Shown: in pieces, positions 7,834 to 15,661 of the stretch | How the letters are laid out: each line of letters opens with the position of its first letter | Numbering within the stretch: position 1 is the stretch's first letter | Origin: Microvirga calopogonii | GTDB lineage: Bacteria > Pseudomonadota > Alphaproteobacteria > Rhizobiales > Beijerinckiaceae | Length of the DNA stretch: 46,773 nt | Assembly: GCF_003347665.1 (NCBI RefSeq) | Contig: NZ_QDGA01000038.1 | Coordinates: 1 to 46,773, forward strand | Direction: 5' to 3' | Notes under the pieces: model-generated | What the model was told of the DNA's origin: nothing | Seen by the model: the letters and a program-made list of their open reading frames with translations, nothing else | Databases searched by the model: none | Program-made: the position numbers and the translations under genes

Positions 7834-8934
7834 TTACTGACCAGCCTTGGCGTCCCGGCGATAGGTTGCATTGAGGCCTGACAGGGTCACGGAGGTCTCG
7901 TAGCCCTGGGCATCGATGATGGTCCACTGCTTCAGGGCATTGGCTCGGCTGTCGAAGCGCAGGGTGATCTTGGAGGTGCCGCCGAGGGTCGCGTTGTCGT
8001 CGAACCGAACCGTGACCATGCCGTCGCGCCCGACCTGCACGTCACGAACCTTGGTGTCCCGCGACAGGTCGATGTTGTCCTGGACCAGGAACTTCAGGGG
8101 CGTCTGGCTGACGGGATAGACATCGTTCGTGCCGAGCTTCTTGTCGCGGATCGCCACGTTGCGCCCGTCCGAGATCACCTCGAGGGTGCTCGGAGGGGAA
8201 TAGGCGAAGTGGAACTGGCCGGGGCGCCGCATGGAGAGCGTGCCTTCGGCCTGCTGGCCGTTCGGATTCTTCTGAACGAAATAGGCCGACATCACGTCGA
8301 TGCTGTTGAAGTAGGCATTGACCCGGTCGAGGGCCTCCTCGGGCGTGCGCGGGCCCGGAGGCGATGTCGGCGTCGGGGATGAGGAGGGCGCGGCCACCGA
8401 GGTCGGAGCGGGCGCCGCAGGCTGGGCCGGAGTGGCACGGGCCGGCTTGGGCGGCTCCGCCACCTTGGCCGGAGGCGGCGCGGCAGGCTTGGGCGGTTCG
8501 GCCGCCGCTTGCACGGGCGTTTCGGGAGCAGGCTTCTGAGGTTCCGGGGCGGCGGGCTTCGCTTCCACCTTTGCGGGAGCTGGTGCAGGCTTCACCTCGG
8601 GCTTCGCCGCCGTCTGGGGAGCAGCCTGCGGCTGTGGTTTTGCGGCTTTTTGAGGCTGGGCCTGAGGCTTTTGAGCTGTCGCGCTCGGCTTAGAGGAAGG
8701 CTGCGGGCGCGTTTGCGGCTGCGCCTGAGGGCGCGAAGCGGCAGGCGCCGGAGGAGTGGGAGCAGCCTGGGGGGCAGTCGGTTGGGGCGCAGTCTCCACC
8801 GGAGCCGCCGGCTTCTTGAAGACGCCGTCGAGAAAGCGGGTCAGCGGATCCGATGCCTGTTGGGCAGCAGCGGGAGACAGGCACGCAAGGACGACAGCCA
8901 GACCGAGAATGCAACGCGAGGACGAATGGAGCAT
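7834..8934 (-). CDS. LolA-domain outer-membrane lipoprotein carrier with long Pro/Ala/Lys linker
   Basis: A 366-residue protein. Residues 1-25 form a signal peptide (MLHSSSRCILGLAVVLACLS, Ala-rich cleavage site). Residues 42-196 are almost entirely Pro, Ala, Lys and Gln (PQPQ, KPAAP and PPKPA motifs), a low-complexity periplasmic linker. Residues 197-366 form the LolA fold: VNAYFNSIDVMSAYFVQ, EGTLSMRRPGQFHFAYSPPS, DGRNVAIRDKKLGT and a beta-rich C-terminus. LolA ferries lipoproteins from the inner-membrane LolCDE complex across the periplasm; normal LolA is near 200 residues, so the linker nearly doubles this protein. ATG 8934 was chosen because it starts a clean signal peptide; a GTG at 8961 would add nine residues. 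Ribosome-binding signals are weak for both. Confidence 0.85.
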   Translation of the reverse strand: MLHSSSRCILGLAVVLACLSPAAAQQASDPLTRFLDGVFKKPAAPVETAPQPTAPQAAPTPPAPAASRPQAQPQTRPQPSSKPSATAQKPQAQPQKAAKPQPQAAPQTAAKPEVKPAPAPAKVEAKPAAPEPQKPAPETPVQAAAEPPKPAAPPPAKVAEPPKPARATPAQPAAPAPTSVAAPSSSPTPTSPPGPRTPEEALDRVNAYFNSIDVMSAYFVQKNPNGQQAEGTLSMRRPGQFHFAYSPPSTLEVISDGRNVAIRDKKLGTNDVYPVSQTPLKFLVQDNIDLSRDTKVRDVQVGRDGMVTVRFDDNATLGGTSKITLRFDSRANALKQWTIIDAQGYETSVTLSGLNATYRRDAKAGQ

Positions 8935-9085
8935 GACGCCAGAGCTAACCTGAAAAATCACCGATGCACGTGCGCAAAAGCACGATGCAGCAATGCTTTA
9001 TGGCCGGGATAAGAGGCTGAATGAAGGCAGGAGCCTTGCAGGCAAAAGCGAGTCGTGTCCAGAGCGGGGGTCCATTCTGGTTCCA

Positions 9086-9643
9086 TTAAGCGGCGTCCGC
9101 CAGCTCGTCCTCGTCCGCTACGGGACGGGCGGGCGCCGGCCGGGGCTTGGGCGTCCGCGGGCGGGACGGCTGCTTCTTCTTGCCCTTGGCAGGCTTTGCC
9201 TTGCCGTTCAGCCCTCTCCACCACCCCTGCCAGCTCCAAGCGCCGGGGCCCATCAGCCCATAAAAGAGGAGACCAGCAAGAACGCCTAGATGGGACAGGA
9301 ATATCGCCTGCTCTGCCTGACGGTTCAACCCGCCATAATCCCAGAAGCGATGCATGGTCCCCGTCGTCACCACCAGGGCGGCGATGAGGACGGAGGCGCT
9401 CAGGCGCGGCGCGAAACCGAAAATGAGGGCCAGAGGCCCGAAGACCTCGGCCAGAACGATCAGGGTCGCCACCACATCTCCATAGGGCATGCCCTTAAGA
9501 GTCAGCGCGGCGGCAAGCCCGGAAATGTTCGACAGACGCCCAATGGCGACCGGCAGGAAGCAGCCCGCCAGCAGCAGGCGGTTCAGCAGCAGAATTCCAT
9601 TGATGCCCGCTCCCCTGCCCTCGCCCATGCCTTTGTCCTCCAT
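9086..9643 (-). CDS. DoxX-family integral membrane protein
   Basis: A 185-residue protein with four predicted membrane segments: LLLNRLLLAGCFLPVAIG, VVATLIVLAEVFGPLALIFG, SVLIAALVVTTGTM and LSHLGVLAGLLFYGLMG. Conserved DoxX features include the glycine-rich second segment and the MHRFWDY loop. The last 45 residues are a basic Lys/Pro/Arg tail (KAKPAKGKKKQ) ending in acidic residues, probably cytoplasmic and disordered. DoxX proteins are linked to quinone or thiol redox at the membrane, but the specific role here is unknown. The start could instead be ATG 9628, which has GGAGG at a better distance (8 bp). Confidence 0.85.
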   Translation of the reverse strand: MEDKGMGEGRGAGINGILLLNRLLLAGCFLPVAIGRLSNISGLAAALTLKGMPYGDVVATLIVLAEVFGPLALIFGFAPRLSASVLIAALVVTTGTMHRFWDYGGLNRQAEQAIFLSHLGVLAGLLFYGLMGPGAWSWQGWWRGLNGKAKPAKGKKKQPSRPRTPKPRPAPARPVADEDELADAA

Positions 9644-9746
9644 CTCGCCAATTCCTCTGGCGCCGGGAATCGTCCGGACGCCAGATGAGCATTTGAGGCA
9701 GAGGTTCTTAACCCGCCCTTATCGGGAACCGGCAATTCACCGGACT

Positions 9747-10739
9747 TCAGAGCTTCAGGTTCCGCTCCCGCAGCATACTCTCCCAACGCAACGAGTGATC
9801 CACGATCGTGGCGAGGTCGTCATGGCGAGGTTCCCAGCCGAGTCTTGATCGGATGCGGGTCGAATCGGCCACGATGCGCACGGGATCGCCCGCGCGCCGC
9901 GGTCCGATCCGCGCCTCGACCGGCTTGCCGGACACCTTCCGGACGGTCTCGATCACCTCGGACACGGAATAGCCGTGCCCATATCCGCAGTTCATGACGA
10001 GGCTCTCGCCGCCCCCATCGAGATGGGTCAGCGCCTGCAAATGGGCCGCGATCAGGTCGCTTACATGGATGTAGTCGCGAATGCAGGTGCCGTCCGGCGT
10101 GGGGTAATCCGTGCCGTAGACCTCCATGTGGGAGCGCATGCCGAGCGCCGTCTGTACGGCCACCTTGATCAGATGAGTGGCATTCGCCGTCGATTGGCCG
10201 TGGCGCATCAACGGATCGGCTCCCGCGACGTTGAAATAGCGCAGGACCACGTAGCGCATATCATGGGCGGCCGCGACGTCGCGCAGCATGATCTCCGTCA
10301 ATTGCTTCGAACTGCCGTAGGGTGACAGGGGCCCCAAGGGGGCATTCTCGTCAATGGGCTTGTCGGAGGTGTCGCCGTAAACAGCCGCTGTCGACGAGAA
10401 CACGAATTTCTTGACGCCGGCGGCAACGGCTGCCGCCATCAGGGACCGGCTTTTAACGGTGTTGTTCAGATAATATCCCAACGGGTCGGAGACGGATTCC
10501 GGCACGATGAGCTTGGCTGCGAAATGGGCGATGGCATCGACCCGATGCTGTTGGAGCGTACGAAGGACGAGCTCGAAATCGCCCACGTCGCCGACGACAA
10601 GGGGCACCCCTTCCGGCACCGACCAGCGGAACCCCGTCGACAGATTGTCGAACACGATTGGATTATGGCCCGCATCGAGCAGCGCGAGGACCATATGGCC
10701 ACCGATATATCCTGCTCCGCCTGTGACGAGAACGTTCAT
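9747..10739 (-). CDS. galE: UDP-glucose 4-epimerase
   Basis: A 330-residue extended short-chain dehydrogenase that interconverts UDP-glucose and UDP-galactose using bound NAD. The GGAGYIGG nucleotide-binding motif is at residues 7-14, the catalytic serine region SSTAAVYG is at 115-122, and the catalytic Tyr141-x3-Lys145 lies in YGSSK. GTCIRDYIHVSDL is the typical GalE sugar-binding segment. The ATG at 10739 has an AGGAG site. The product feeds exopolysaccharide and lipopolysaccharide synthesis. No other sugar genes flank it. Confidence 0.95.
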   Translation of the reverse strand: MNVLVTGGAGYIGGHMVLALLDAGHNPIVFDNLSTGFRWSVPEGVPLVVGDVGDFELVLRTLQQHRVDAIAHFAAKLIVPESVSDPLGYYLNNTVKSRSLMAAAVAAGVKKFVFSSTAAVYGDTSDKPIDENAPLGPLSPYGSSKQLTEIMLRDVAAAHDMRYVVLRYFNVAGADPLMRHGQSTANATHLIKVAVQTALGMRSHMEVYGTDYPTPDGTCIRDYIHVSDLIAAHLQALTHLDGGGESLVMNCGYGHGYSVSEVIETVRKVSGKPVEARIGPRRAGDPVRIVADSTRIRSRLGWEPRHDDLATIVDHSLRWESMLRERNLKL

Positions 10740-10831
10740 GAAATCTCCTGGAAGCCCAGCTCGAATGTCCACATGCTGGCGATATTTGTTTAAAGTTTCT
10801 AGATCGAGATGATCCCGATGACAGGAAGGCT

Positions 10832-10962
10832 AGGGCATCGCGCGGAAAAGTGTATCGGGCTTCCCGCTGACGCGACCTTTGCGCCGGTCCGAATGATGCG
10901 TCAGACAGGAAAAGCGAGCATCAGGCCCAAAGGTAGCTTCCCCCTTTGGGCCTGATGCTCCG
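10832..10962 (+). repeat. Dispersed repeat, copy D, ending in an 18-bp perfect hairpin
   Basis: The left part, GGGCATCGCGCGGAAAAGTG, matches the start of the other copies. The right part differs and ends with GAGCATCAGGCCCAAAGG (10916-10933), a 9-nt loop, and its exact complement at 10943-10960. This is the strongest hairpin in the window. It lies 26 bp upstream of the small gene at 10989 and at the far side of galE's promoter region, so it could act as a structured leader or simply be the repeat's own terminus. Confidence 0.65.
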
Positions 10963-10988
10963 GCGATTTGTTAATGAAAGAGTGCAGG

Positions 10989-11294
10989 ATGGATGATCGT
11001 TGGGAATATTGGTGGGTCAGCTATGATTCCAGAGTCCAGCCTGCCGAGGTCGAGTTCGTCGGGGGCATTCCCGTAAGTTTCAGGTTCATCGGCATGGGCG
11101 GCAATGTCACCGCCACTTCGGCCGAACTGATTGAGCGACTGCCGGCTCCTCCGGTCCCCGTCATACGCCCTTCCGCGCCCCAGCCGACCGCAGCCCAGCC
11201 GCAGCGGCGCGGCTCCTGGCTCTGGTTCATCGGCATACTTCTGCTGATTCTCGTCGCGCAGTGCTCGGGCCCGCTTTTCGATCTCATCAAGTGA
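10989..11294 (+). CDS. Small C-terminally membrane-anchored hypothetical protein
   Basis: A 101-residue protein beginning MDDRWEYWWVSYDSR. Residues 1-55 look like a small folded, beta-rich domain (VEFVGGIPVSFRFIGMGGN). A Pro/Ala/Gln linker (PAPPVPVIRPSAPQPTAAQ) leads to a single hydrophobic helix near the C-terminus (WLWFIGILLLILVAQ), so the N-terminal domain should be cytoplasmic with a tail anchor. No family is recognised. AAAGAG six bases before the ATG serves as ribosome-binding site. Alternative starts at 10974 (ATG) or 10968 (TTG) add only a few residues. It stands alone, downstream of the hairpin-bearing repeat. Confidence 0.65.
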   Translation: MDDRWEYWWVSYDSRVQPAEVEFVGGIPVSFRFIGMGGNVTATSAELIERLPAPPVPVIRPSAPQPTAAQPQRRGSWLWFIGILLLILVAQCSGPLFDLIK

Positions 11295-11332
11295 CGGGAG
11301 ATCGAGGCGCGTCATCCCCCTTCGAATCGGTA

Positions 11333-11917
11333 TCAGCGCACGGCCGCGAGCCGCACCGGTTCACGGCTACGGGTCTGCGCGACGCGCTGGCCCAGAACGG
11401 CCGAGAGTTGCGCGGCAGCCGCTGAGGCGCGTTCCCGCACGGCGACATCCACGAGCGTACCGTCGATGAAGTTGCTCTCGCTCGCATAGACGGCGGTCGG
11501 GATCGTGAGCGCCTCGAAGAAGCCGAACAGCGGGCGCAGGTAATGCTCGACCACAAGCGCGTGGCGTAAGCCCCCGCCCGTGGCGGTCAGCAGCACAGGC
11601 ACGTCCCTCAGGGCATCGGGCTCGACGAGGTCGAAGAGGTGCTTGAAGAGGCCCGTATAGGACCCCTTGAAGACCGGCGTTCCCACGATCAGGGCATCGG
11701 CGGTCTCGATGTCTCTGAGGACGCGCGCAGCCTCCGGCGACAATTGCGTGCGCGAGTATGCGCCGCCGAGACCGGCCCCGATTTCCACCAGATCGTGTAC
11801 GATGAAATCGACCGGGGTCAATCGCCCGACCTCGGCCCCGATGGTTTCGACGAGAGATCGTGTCTTGGAGGGGCGGCGAAAGCTGCCGGCGATGCCGACA
11901 ATCCTTGGTAGCGCCAT
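11333..11917 (-). CDS. NADPH-dependent FMN reductase (MsuE/SsuE-like)
   Basis: A 194-residue flavodoxin-fold reductase. The N-terminus RIVGIAGSFRRPSKTRSL is the FMN phosphate-binding loop, and VGTPVFKGSYTGLFKHLFDL is the conserved flavin/dimer segment of the SsuE/MsuE/ArsH superfamily. Such enzymes supply FMNH2 to two-component monooxygenases, for example in sulfonate or methanesulfonate desulfurisation. No partner monooxygenase is in the window, but the gene is divergent from the transsulfuration genes at 12292, which hints at a link to sulfur supply; this is inference. An AAGGG lies before the ATG at 11917. Confidence 0.8.
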   Translation of the reverse strand: MALPRIVGIAGSFRRPSKTRSLVETIGAEVGRLTPVDFIVHDLVEIGAGLGGAYSRTQLSPEAARVLRDIETADALIVGTPVFKGSYTGLFKHLFDLVEPDALRDVPVLLTATGGGLRHALVVEHYLRPLFGFFEALTIPTAVYASESNFIDGTLVDVAVRERASAAAAQLSAVLGQRVAQTRSREPVRLAAVR

Positions 11918-12291
11918 GGAGAACCCTTTCTGATGCGATGGGGCAAGGCTTCATTACGGCGACGGGTGGGACCATTCTTCACCGACCTGCTCCTGCCACG
12001 GAATTCCCGGAAGGTTCTGCCGCTGAATCCGCTCTGTCAATTGGGTTGTTCTTTTAAAAGAACAGAAAAGAAGGATTTTCTCTTTCAGGCGCCGCCAGGA
12101 GATTTTGGTTGTCGGAAGCGCTTACGGCACGTCGCGGAAATCTGAAACGCGAAATCCCTGGGACTAAAGGTATTAGATAGCCGTTGAGGGTGAGAACGGC
12201 AGGTGACAATCCATCGAAGGCTCGGTAAGGACTACCCAGTTTCACATCAGAAAAGAAACAAATAATCTATTCTACATCAGAAAGATGCAAA
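11918..12291. promoter_or_regulatory. Divergent promoter region between FMN reductase and cystathionine beta-synthase
   Basis: A 374-bp non-coding region, AT-richer towards its right end. It contains a perfect 16-bp palindrome GTTCTTTTAAAAGAAC (12048-12063) and a 10-bp direct repeat ACATCAGAAA at 12244-12253 and 12274-12283, exactly 30 bp apart and ending 8 bp before the start codon at 12292. Both could be regulator sites. I looked for SAM-type riboswitch features because of the sulfur genes and recognised none. Confidence 0.4.
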
Positions 12292-13665
12292 ATGGCTGCC
12301 CATGGTGCCCTTGACCTGATCGGCAAAACTCCCCTCGTCGAGGTGACGAGTCTGGACACCGGTCCATGCAAGCTCTTCCTCAAGCTTGAGAGCGCCAATC
12401 CGAGCGGCTCTATCAAGGATCGTCCCGCCCGCGCGATGATCGAGGCGGCTGAAGCCGACGGGCGCCTGAAGCCGGGCGGCACCATCGTCGAGGCAACGGC
12501 GGGCAATACCGGTGTCGGACTGGCCCTCGTCGGCGCCAGCAAGGGGTATCGCACCCTCCTCGTGGTGCCGGACAAGATGTCCCGGGAAAAGGTTCTTCAT
12601 GCCAAGGCCCTGGGGGCCGAAGTCGTCATCACCCGGTCCGATGTGGGCAAGGGCCACCCCGATTATTACCAGGACCTCGCCCAGGCGATCACAAGCAGGA
12701 CTCCCGGCGCGGTCTACATCAACCAGTTCGAGAACCCGGCCAATCCGGCGGCCCACGAGGCGAGCACCGGCCCGGAGATCCTGGAGGGGATGGACGGCGA
12801 CGTCGATGCCGTCGTTGTCGGCGTCGGCTCGGGCGGTACCCTCACCGGCATCGGGCGGTATCTCAGGAAGGCCTCGCCCAAGACCGTGATGGTGCTGGCC
12901 GATCCGGCGGGCTCGATCCTCGCCCCTCTGGTCGAGACGGGAGAGATGACGGAGGCGGGATCCTGGGCCGTCGAGGGAATCGGTGAGGATTTCGTGCCTC
13001 CGAACTGCGATCTCTCCCTGGTGAAGAAGGCGTATTCGATCGGCGACAAGGAAAGCTTCTCGGCAGCACGCGAGTTGCTTCGCAAGGAAGGCATCCTGGC
13101 CGGCTCCTCATCAGGCACGCTTCTGGCAGCCGCCCTGCGCTATTGCCGCGAGCAGACCGAGCCGAAGCGGGTCGTCACCCTCGTCTGCGATACCGGCGCC
13201 AAGTACCTGTCGAAGGTGTTCAACGATGCCTTCATCGCGCAGGAGGGCTGGCTCGATCGCAAGACGACCGGTACCGCGCGCGACGTGGTTATCAATCCCT
13301 TCGGTGAAGGTGCCACGATCTTCGTGTCTCCCAAGGAGACCCTGCGCTCCGCCTTCGCCCGCATGCGCTCCTCCGACATCTCGCAATTGCCGGTGATCGA
13401 GGATGGCCGTGTGGTTGGACTCGTCGACGAGAGCGATATTCTCGACGCCCTCGTGGCCAACGAGGGTGCTCCCCAAAGCGTCTTCGACAAGCCGGTGCGC
13501 GACGTGATGGTGACGCGCCTTCAGACGATTTCCGCCGATGCTCCCGTCAAGGAGCTTCTGCCTCTCTTCGCCGCCGGCCTCGTGCCGGTGATCATGGACG
13601 GCGATTCCTTCGTCGGTCTCGCCACCCGCATCGACCTCATCAACTACTACCGGATCCACCCATAA
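12292..13665 (+). CDS. Cystathionine beta-synthase with C-terminal CBS-domain pair
   Basis: A 457-residue PLP enzyme that condenses serine and homocysteine to cystathionine, the first step of reverse transsulfuration. The PLP lysine is Lys42 in ANPSGSIKDRPA. TAGNTGVG is the asparagine loop and GSGGTLTGIG binds the PLP phosphate. Residues from about 330 form two CBS motifs (SSDISQLPVIEDGRVVGLVD and the VKELLPLFAAGLVPVI repeat), a Bateman module that senses adenosyl ligands. Eukaryotic-type N-terminal heme ligands are absent. Cysteine synthase is the main alternative, but the CBS tail and the adjacent gamma-lyase favour cystathionine beta-synthase. Its stop codon overlaps the next start by one base (TAATG). 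Confidence 0.88.
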   Translation: MAAHGALDLIGKTPLVEVTSLDTGPCKLFLKLESANPSGSIKDRPARAMIEAAEADGRLKPGGTIVEATAGNTGVGLALVGASKGYRTLLVVPDKMSREKVLHAKALGAEVVITRSDVGKGHPDYYQDLAQAITSRTPGAVYINQFENPANPAAHEASTGPEILEGMDGDVDAVVVGVGSGGTLTGIGRYLRKASPKTVMVLADPAGSILAPLVETGEMTEAGSWAVEGIGEDFVPPNCDLSLVKKAYSIGDKESFSAARELLRKEGILAGSSSGTLLAAALRYCREQTEPKRVVTLVCDTGAKYLSKVFNDAFIAQEGWLDRKTTGTARDVVINPFGEGATIFVSPKETLRSAFARMRSSDISQLPVIEDGRVVGLVDESDILDALVANEGAPQSVFDKPVRDVMVTRLQTISADAPVKELLPLFAAGLVPVIMDGDSFVGLATRIDLINYYRIHP

Positions 13666-14825
13666 TGATCGCCCGCAACCAGCTCGATTTCGCCACCCGC
13701 TGCATTCATGCGGGCCAATCGCCGGATCCCACCACGGGCGCGGTGATGATGCCGATCTATGCCACCTCGACCTTCGCGCAGGAGAGCCCGGGCGTTCACA
13801 AGGGCTTCGAATACGCCCGCTCGCAGAACCCGACCCGCATGGCCTTCGAGCGCTGCATCGCGGATCTCGAGGGTGGCGCCGCGGCCTTCGCCTTCTCGTC
13901 GGGTCTTGCGGCGAGCGCCACCGTGCTCGACATGCTGGAGCACGGATCCCACATCGTCGCCTCCGACGATCTCTACGGCGGCACGCGTCGCCTCTTCGAG
14001 CGCGTGCGCAGGAAATCGGCTGGGCTCGACATCACTTATGTCGATCTCGGAAACCCCGACGCCGTGAAGGCGGCTCTGCGCCCCAACACCAAACTCGTCT
14101 GGGTTGAGACTCCCACCAATCCGCTCCTGAAGCTCGCCGATCTCGAAGCGATTGCCGCAGCAACACGCGGACACGGCACCTGGCTTGTGGCCGACAACAC
14201 CTTCGCCAGTCCCTATGTGCAGCGTCCGCTCGAATTCGGCTTCGACATCGTGGTGCATTCCACGACGAAATACCTCAACGGCCATTCCGACATGGTCGGC
14301 GGCGTGGTGATCGTGGGCCAGAATCAGGAGGTTCGCGAGAAGATCGCGTTCCTGCAGAACGCGGTGGGCTCCGTCTCCGGCCCCTTCGACAGCTTCCTGG
14401 CGCTGCGCGGCCTCAAGACCCTGTCGCTGCGCATGGAACGGCACTGCACCTCGGCGCTTAAGATCGCTCAATTCCTCGAATCCCATCCGGGTGTCAACGG
14501 CGTGATCTATCCGGGCCTTGCGTCGCACCCGCAGCACGAATTGGCCAAGCGACAGATGCGCGGCTTCGGCGGCATCATTACGGCCCGTATCGCGGGTGGT
14601 CTCGATGGCGCGACACGCTTCCTGGAGCGCTGCCAGCTCTTCACGCTGGCGGAAAGCCTGGGCGGCGTGGAGAGCCTGATCGAGCATCCGGCAATCATGA
14701 CCCATGCCTCCGTGCCAGCGGAAGTCCGGGCCGAACTCGGCATCGACGACGGCCTGGTGCGCCTGTCGGTCGGCATCGAGGATGCGGACGATCTGATAGA
14801 CGACCTGCGCTCGGCGTTGGCGTAA
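13665..14825 (+). CDS. Cystathionine gamma-lyase-type trans-sulfuration PLP enzyme
   Basis: A 386-residue Cys/Met-metabolism PLP enzyme. The Schiff-base lysine is Lys202 in HSTTKYLNGHSD, YARSQNPTR at 50-58 binds the phosphate of the neighbouring subunit, and VWVETPTNP and ADNTFASPY are conserved family segments. With the upstream cystathionine beta-synthase (one-base overlap, same operon) the expected reaction is cystathionine to cysteine, 2-oxobutyrate and ammonia. Family members also include gamma-synthases and methionine gamma-lyases, so the assignment depends partly on context. The pair lets homocysteine sulfur be used for cysteine. Confidence 0.88.
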   Translation: MIARNQLDFATRCIHAGQSPDPTTGAVMMPIYATSTFAQESPGVHKGFEYARSQNPTRMAFERCIADLEGGAAAFAFSSGLAASATVLDMLEHGSHIVASDDLYGGTRRLFERVRRKSAGLDITYVDLGNPDAVKAALRPNTKLVWVETPTNPLLKLADLEAIAAATRGHGTWLVADNTFASPYVQRPLEFGFDIVVHSTTKYLNGHSDMVGGVVIVGQNQEVREKIAFLQNAVGSVSGPFDSFLALRGLKTLSLRMERHCTSALKIAQFLESHPGVNGVIYPGLASHPQHELAKRQMRGFGGIITARIAGGLDGATRFLERCQLFTLAESLGGVESLIEHPAIMTHASVPAEVRAELGIDDGLVRLSVGIEDADDLIDDLRSALA

Positions 14826-14856
14826 GTATTACTTAAACGCAATCGATCTCCTCGTC

Positions 14857-14879
14857 ATCACCGGCCTCGTGCCGGTGAT
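14857..14879. terminator. Hairpin between two convergent genes
   Basis: A perfect 9-bp stem, ATCACCGGC and GCCGGTGAT, with a CTCGT loop lies between the ends of the gamma-lyase gene (14825) and hutC (14940). It lacks a strong T-run and resembles the short extragenic palindromes at the right end of the window, so it may be a repeat that doubles as a bidirectional terminator. Confidence 0.5.
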
Positions 14880-14939
14880 CTCGTTTGGAAAGGCGCGATG
14901 CCTACCCGGATCGGTGTCATCGGAGATTGACAGGTCATG

Positions 14940-15656
14940 TCACGCAACGGGCGAGAAGCGTCCCACGAGCTGATGCCGGTCGCCAGGATAGGTGATACGC
15001 GCCTCGGTCACGAAGGCGCCCGCCTGCCAAGTTCTGCGTTCCAGAACGAGGCAGGCCGATCCGGATTGGATCTGCAACCGCTTTGCCATCGCGCTGTCCG
15101 CATTGACCGCGCGCACGATGTGCTCCGCATCCGTCCACGGCACGCGCCGCAGGAGCCATGTGCCCGGAGGATCATCCGTGAATGGCTCCTCACCGGCCTC
15201 GGGCACCGTGGCGAGGTTGATCAGGCGCTGCTCAAAGGCCTGTGGAATGTTGTCCATGACGTGAAGTGTGGACAGGCAGAGCATCTTCGTCCCTGCCGAT
15301 AGCCCGATCCGTTGCGCTGCGGCGGCGTCGATGGGCTCGACGCCACGGTGCAGGATCTTGAAGTGGTAGTCGATGCCGGCGCGAACCGCCTCCAGGGCAA
15401 AATCCTGTATCTGCAGAACGGCCTGCTGGTTGCTCGGCTCCGCCACCACCGTCCCGGCGCGGCGGCGACGGGTGATGAGGCCGTTGGCCGCGAGCGTCGA
15501 GAGCACCTTGTTCACGGTCATGCGTGAACAGCCGTATTCGGCCATCAGCTCGTGCTCGTAGGGAATGCGGTGGCCCGGCGGCCACTCGCCGGACATGATC
15601 TTGGCCTCGATATCGTCGCGGATGCGTTGGTGCAGATGTTTCATGCCGGACGACAT
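14940..15656 (-). CDS. hutC: Histidine utilization repressor, GntR/HutC family
   Basis: A 238-residue regulator. Residues 5-70 form a GntR winged helix (HQRIRDDIEAKIMSGEWPPG, YEHELMAEYGCSRMTVNKVL, NGLITRRRRAGTVV), and the remainder is a UTRA ligand-binding domain. HutC proteins bind urocanate, which releases them from operators of the hut genes. The gene starts 5 bp after the hutF stop on the same strand, so hutF and hutC are co-transcribed and autoregulated. ATG 15656 (MSSGMKHLHQ) has GAGAG upstream; ATG 15644 (MKHLHQ) is an alternative. Candidate operators are at 17103-17144 and 23053-23064. Confidence 0.93.
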   Translation of the reverse strand: MSSGMKHLHQRIRDDIEAKIMSGEWPPGHRIPYEHELMAEYGCSRMTVNKVLSTLAANGLITRRRRAGTVVAEPSNQQAVLQIQDFALEAVRAGIDYHFKILHRGVEPIDAAAAQRIGLSAGTKMLCLSTLHVMDNIPQAFEQRLINLATVPEAGEEPFTDDPPGTWLLRRVPWTDAEHIVRAVNADSAMAKRLQIQSGSACLVLERRTWQAGAFVTEARITYPGDRHQLVGRFSPVA

Positions 15657-15661
15657 TTCTC

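Noticed and set aside
11918..12291. SAM-type riboswitch upstream of the transsulfuration operon
   Set aside because: The region was read for the paired stems and conserved blocks of known SAM riboswitches and none was recognised; a covariance-model search would settle it.
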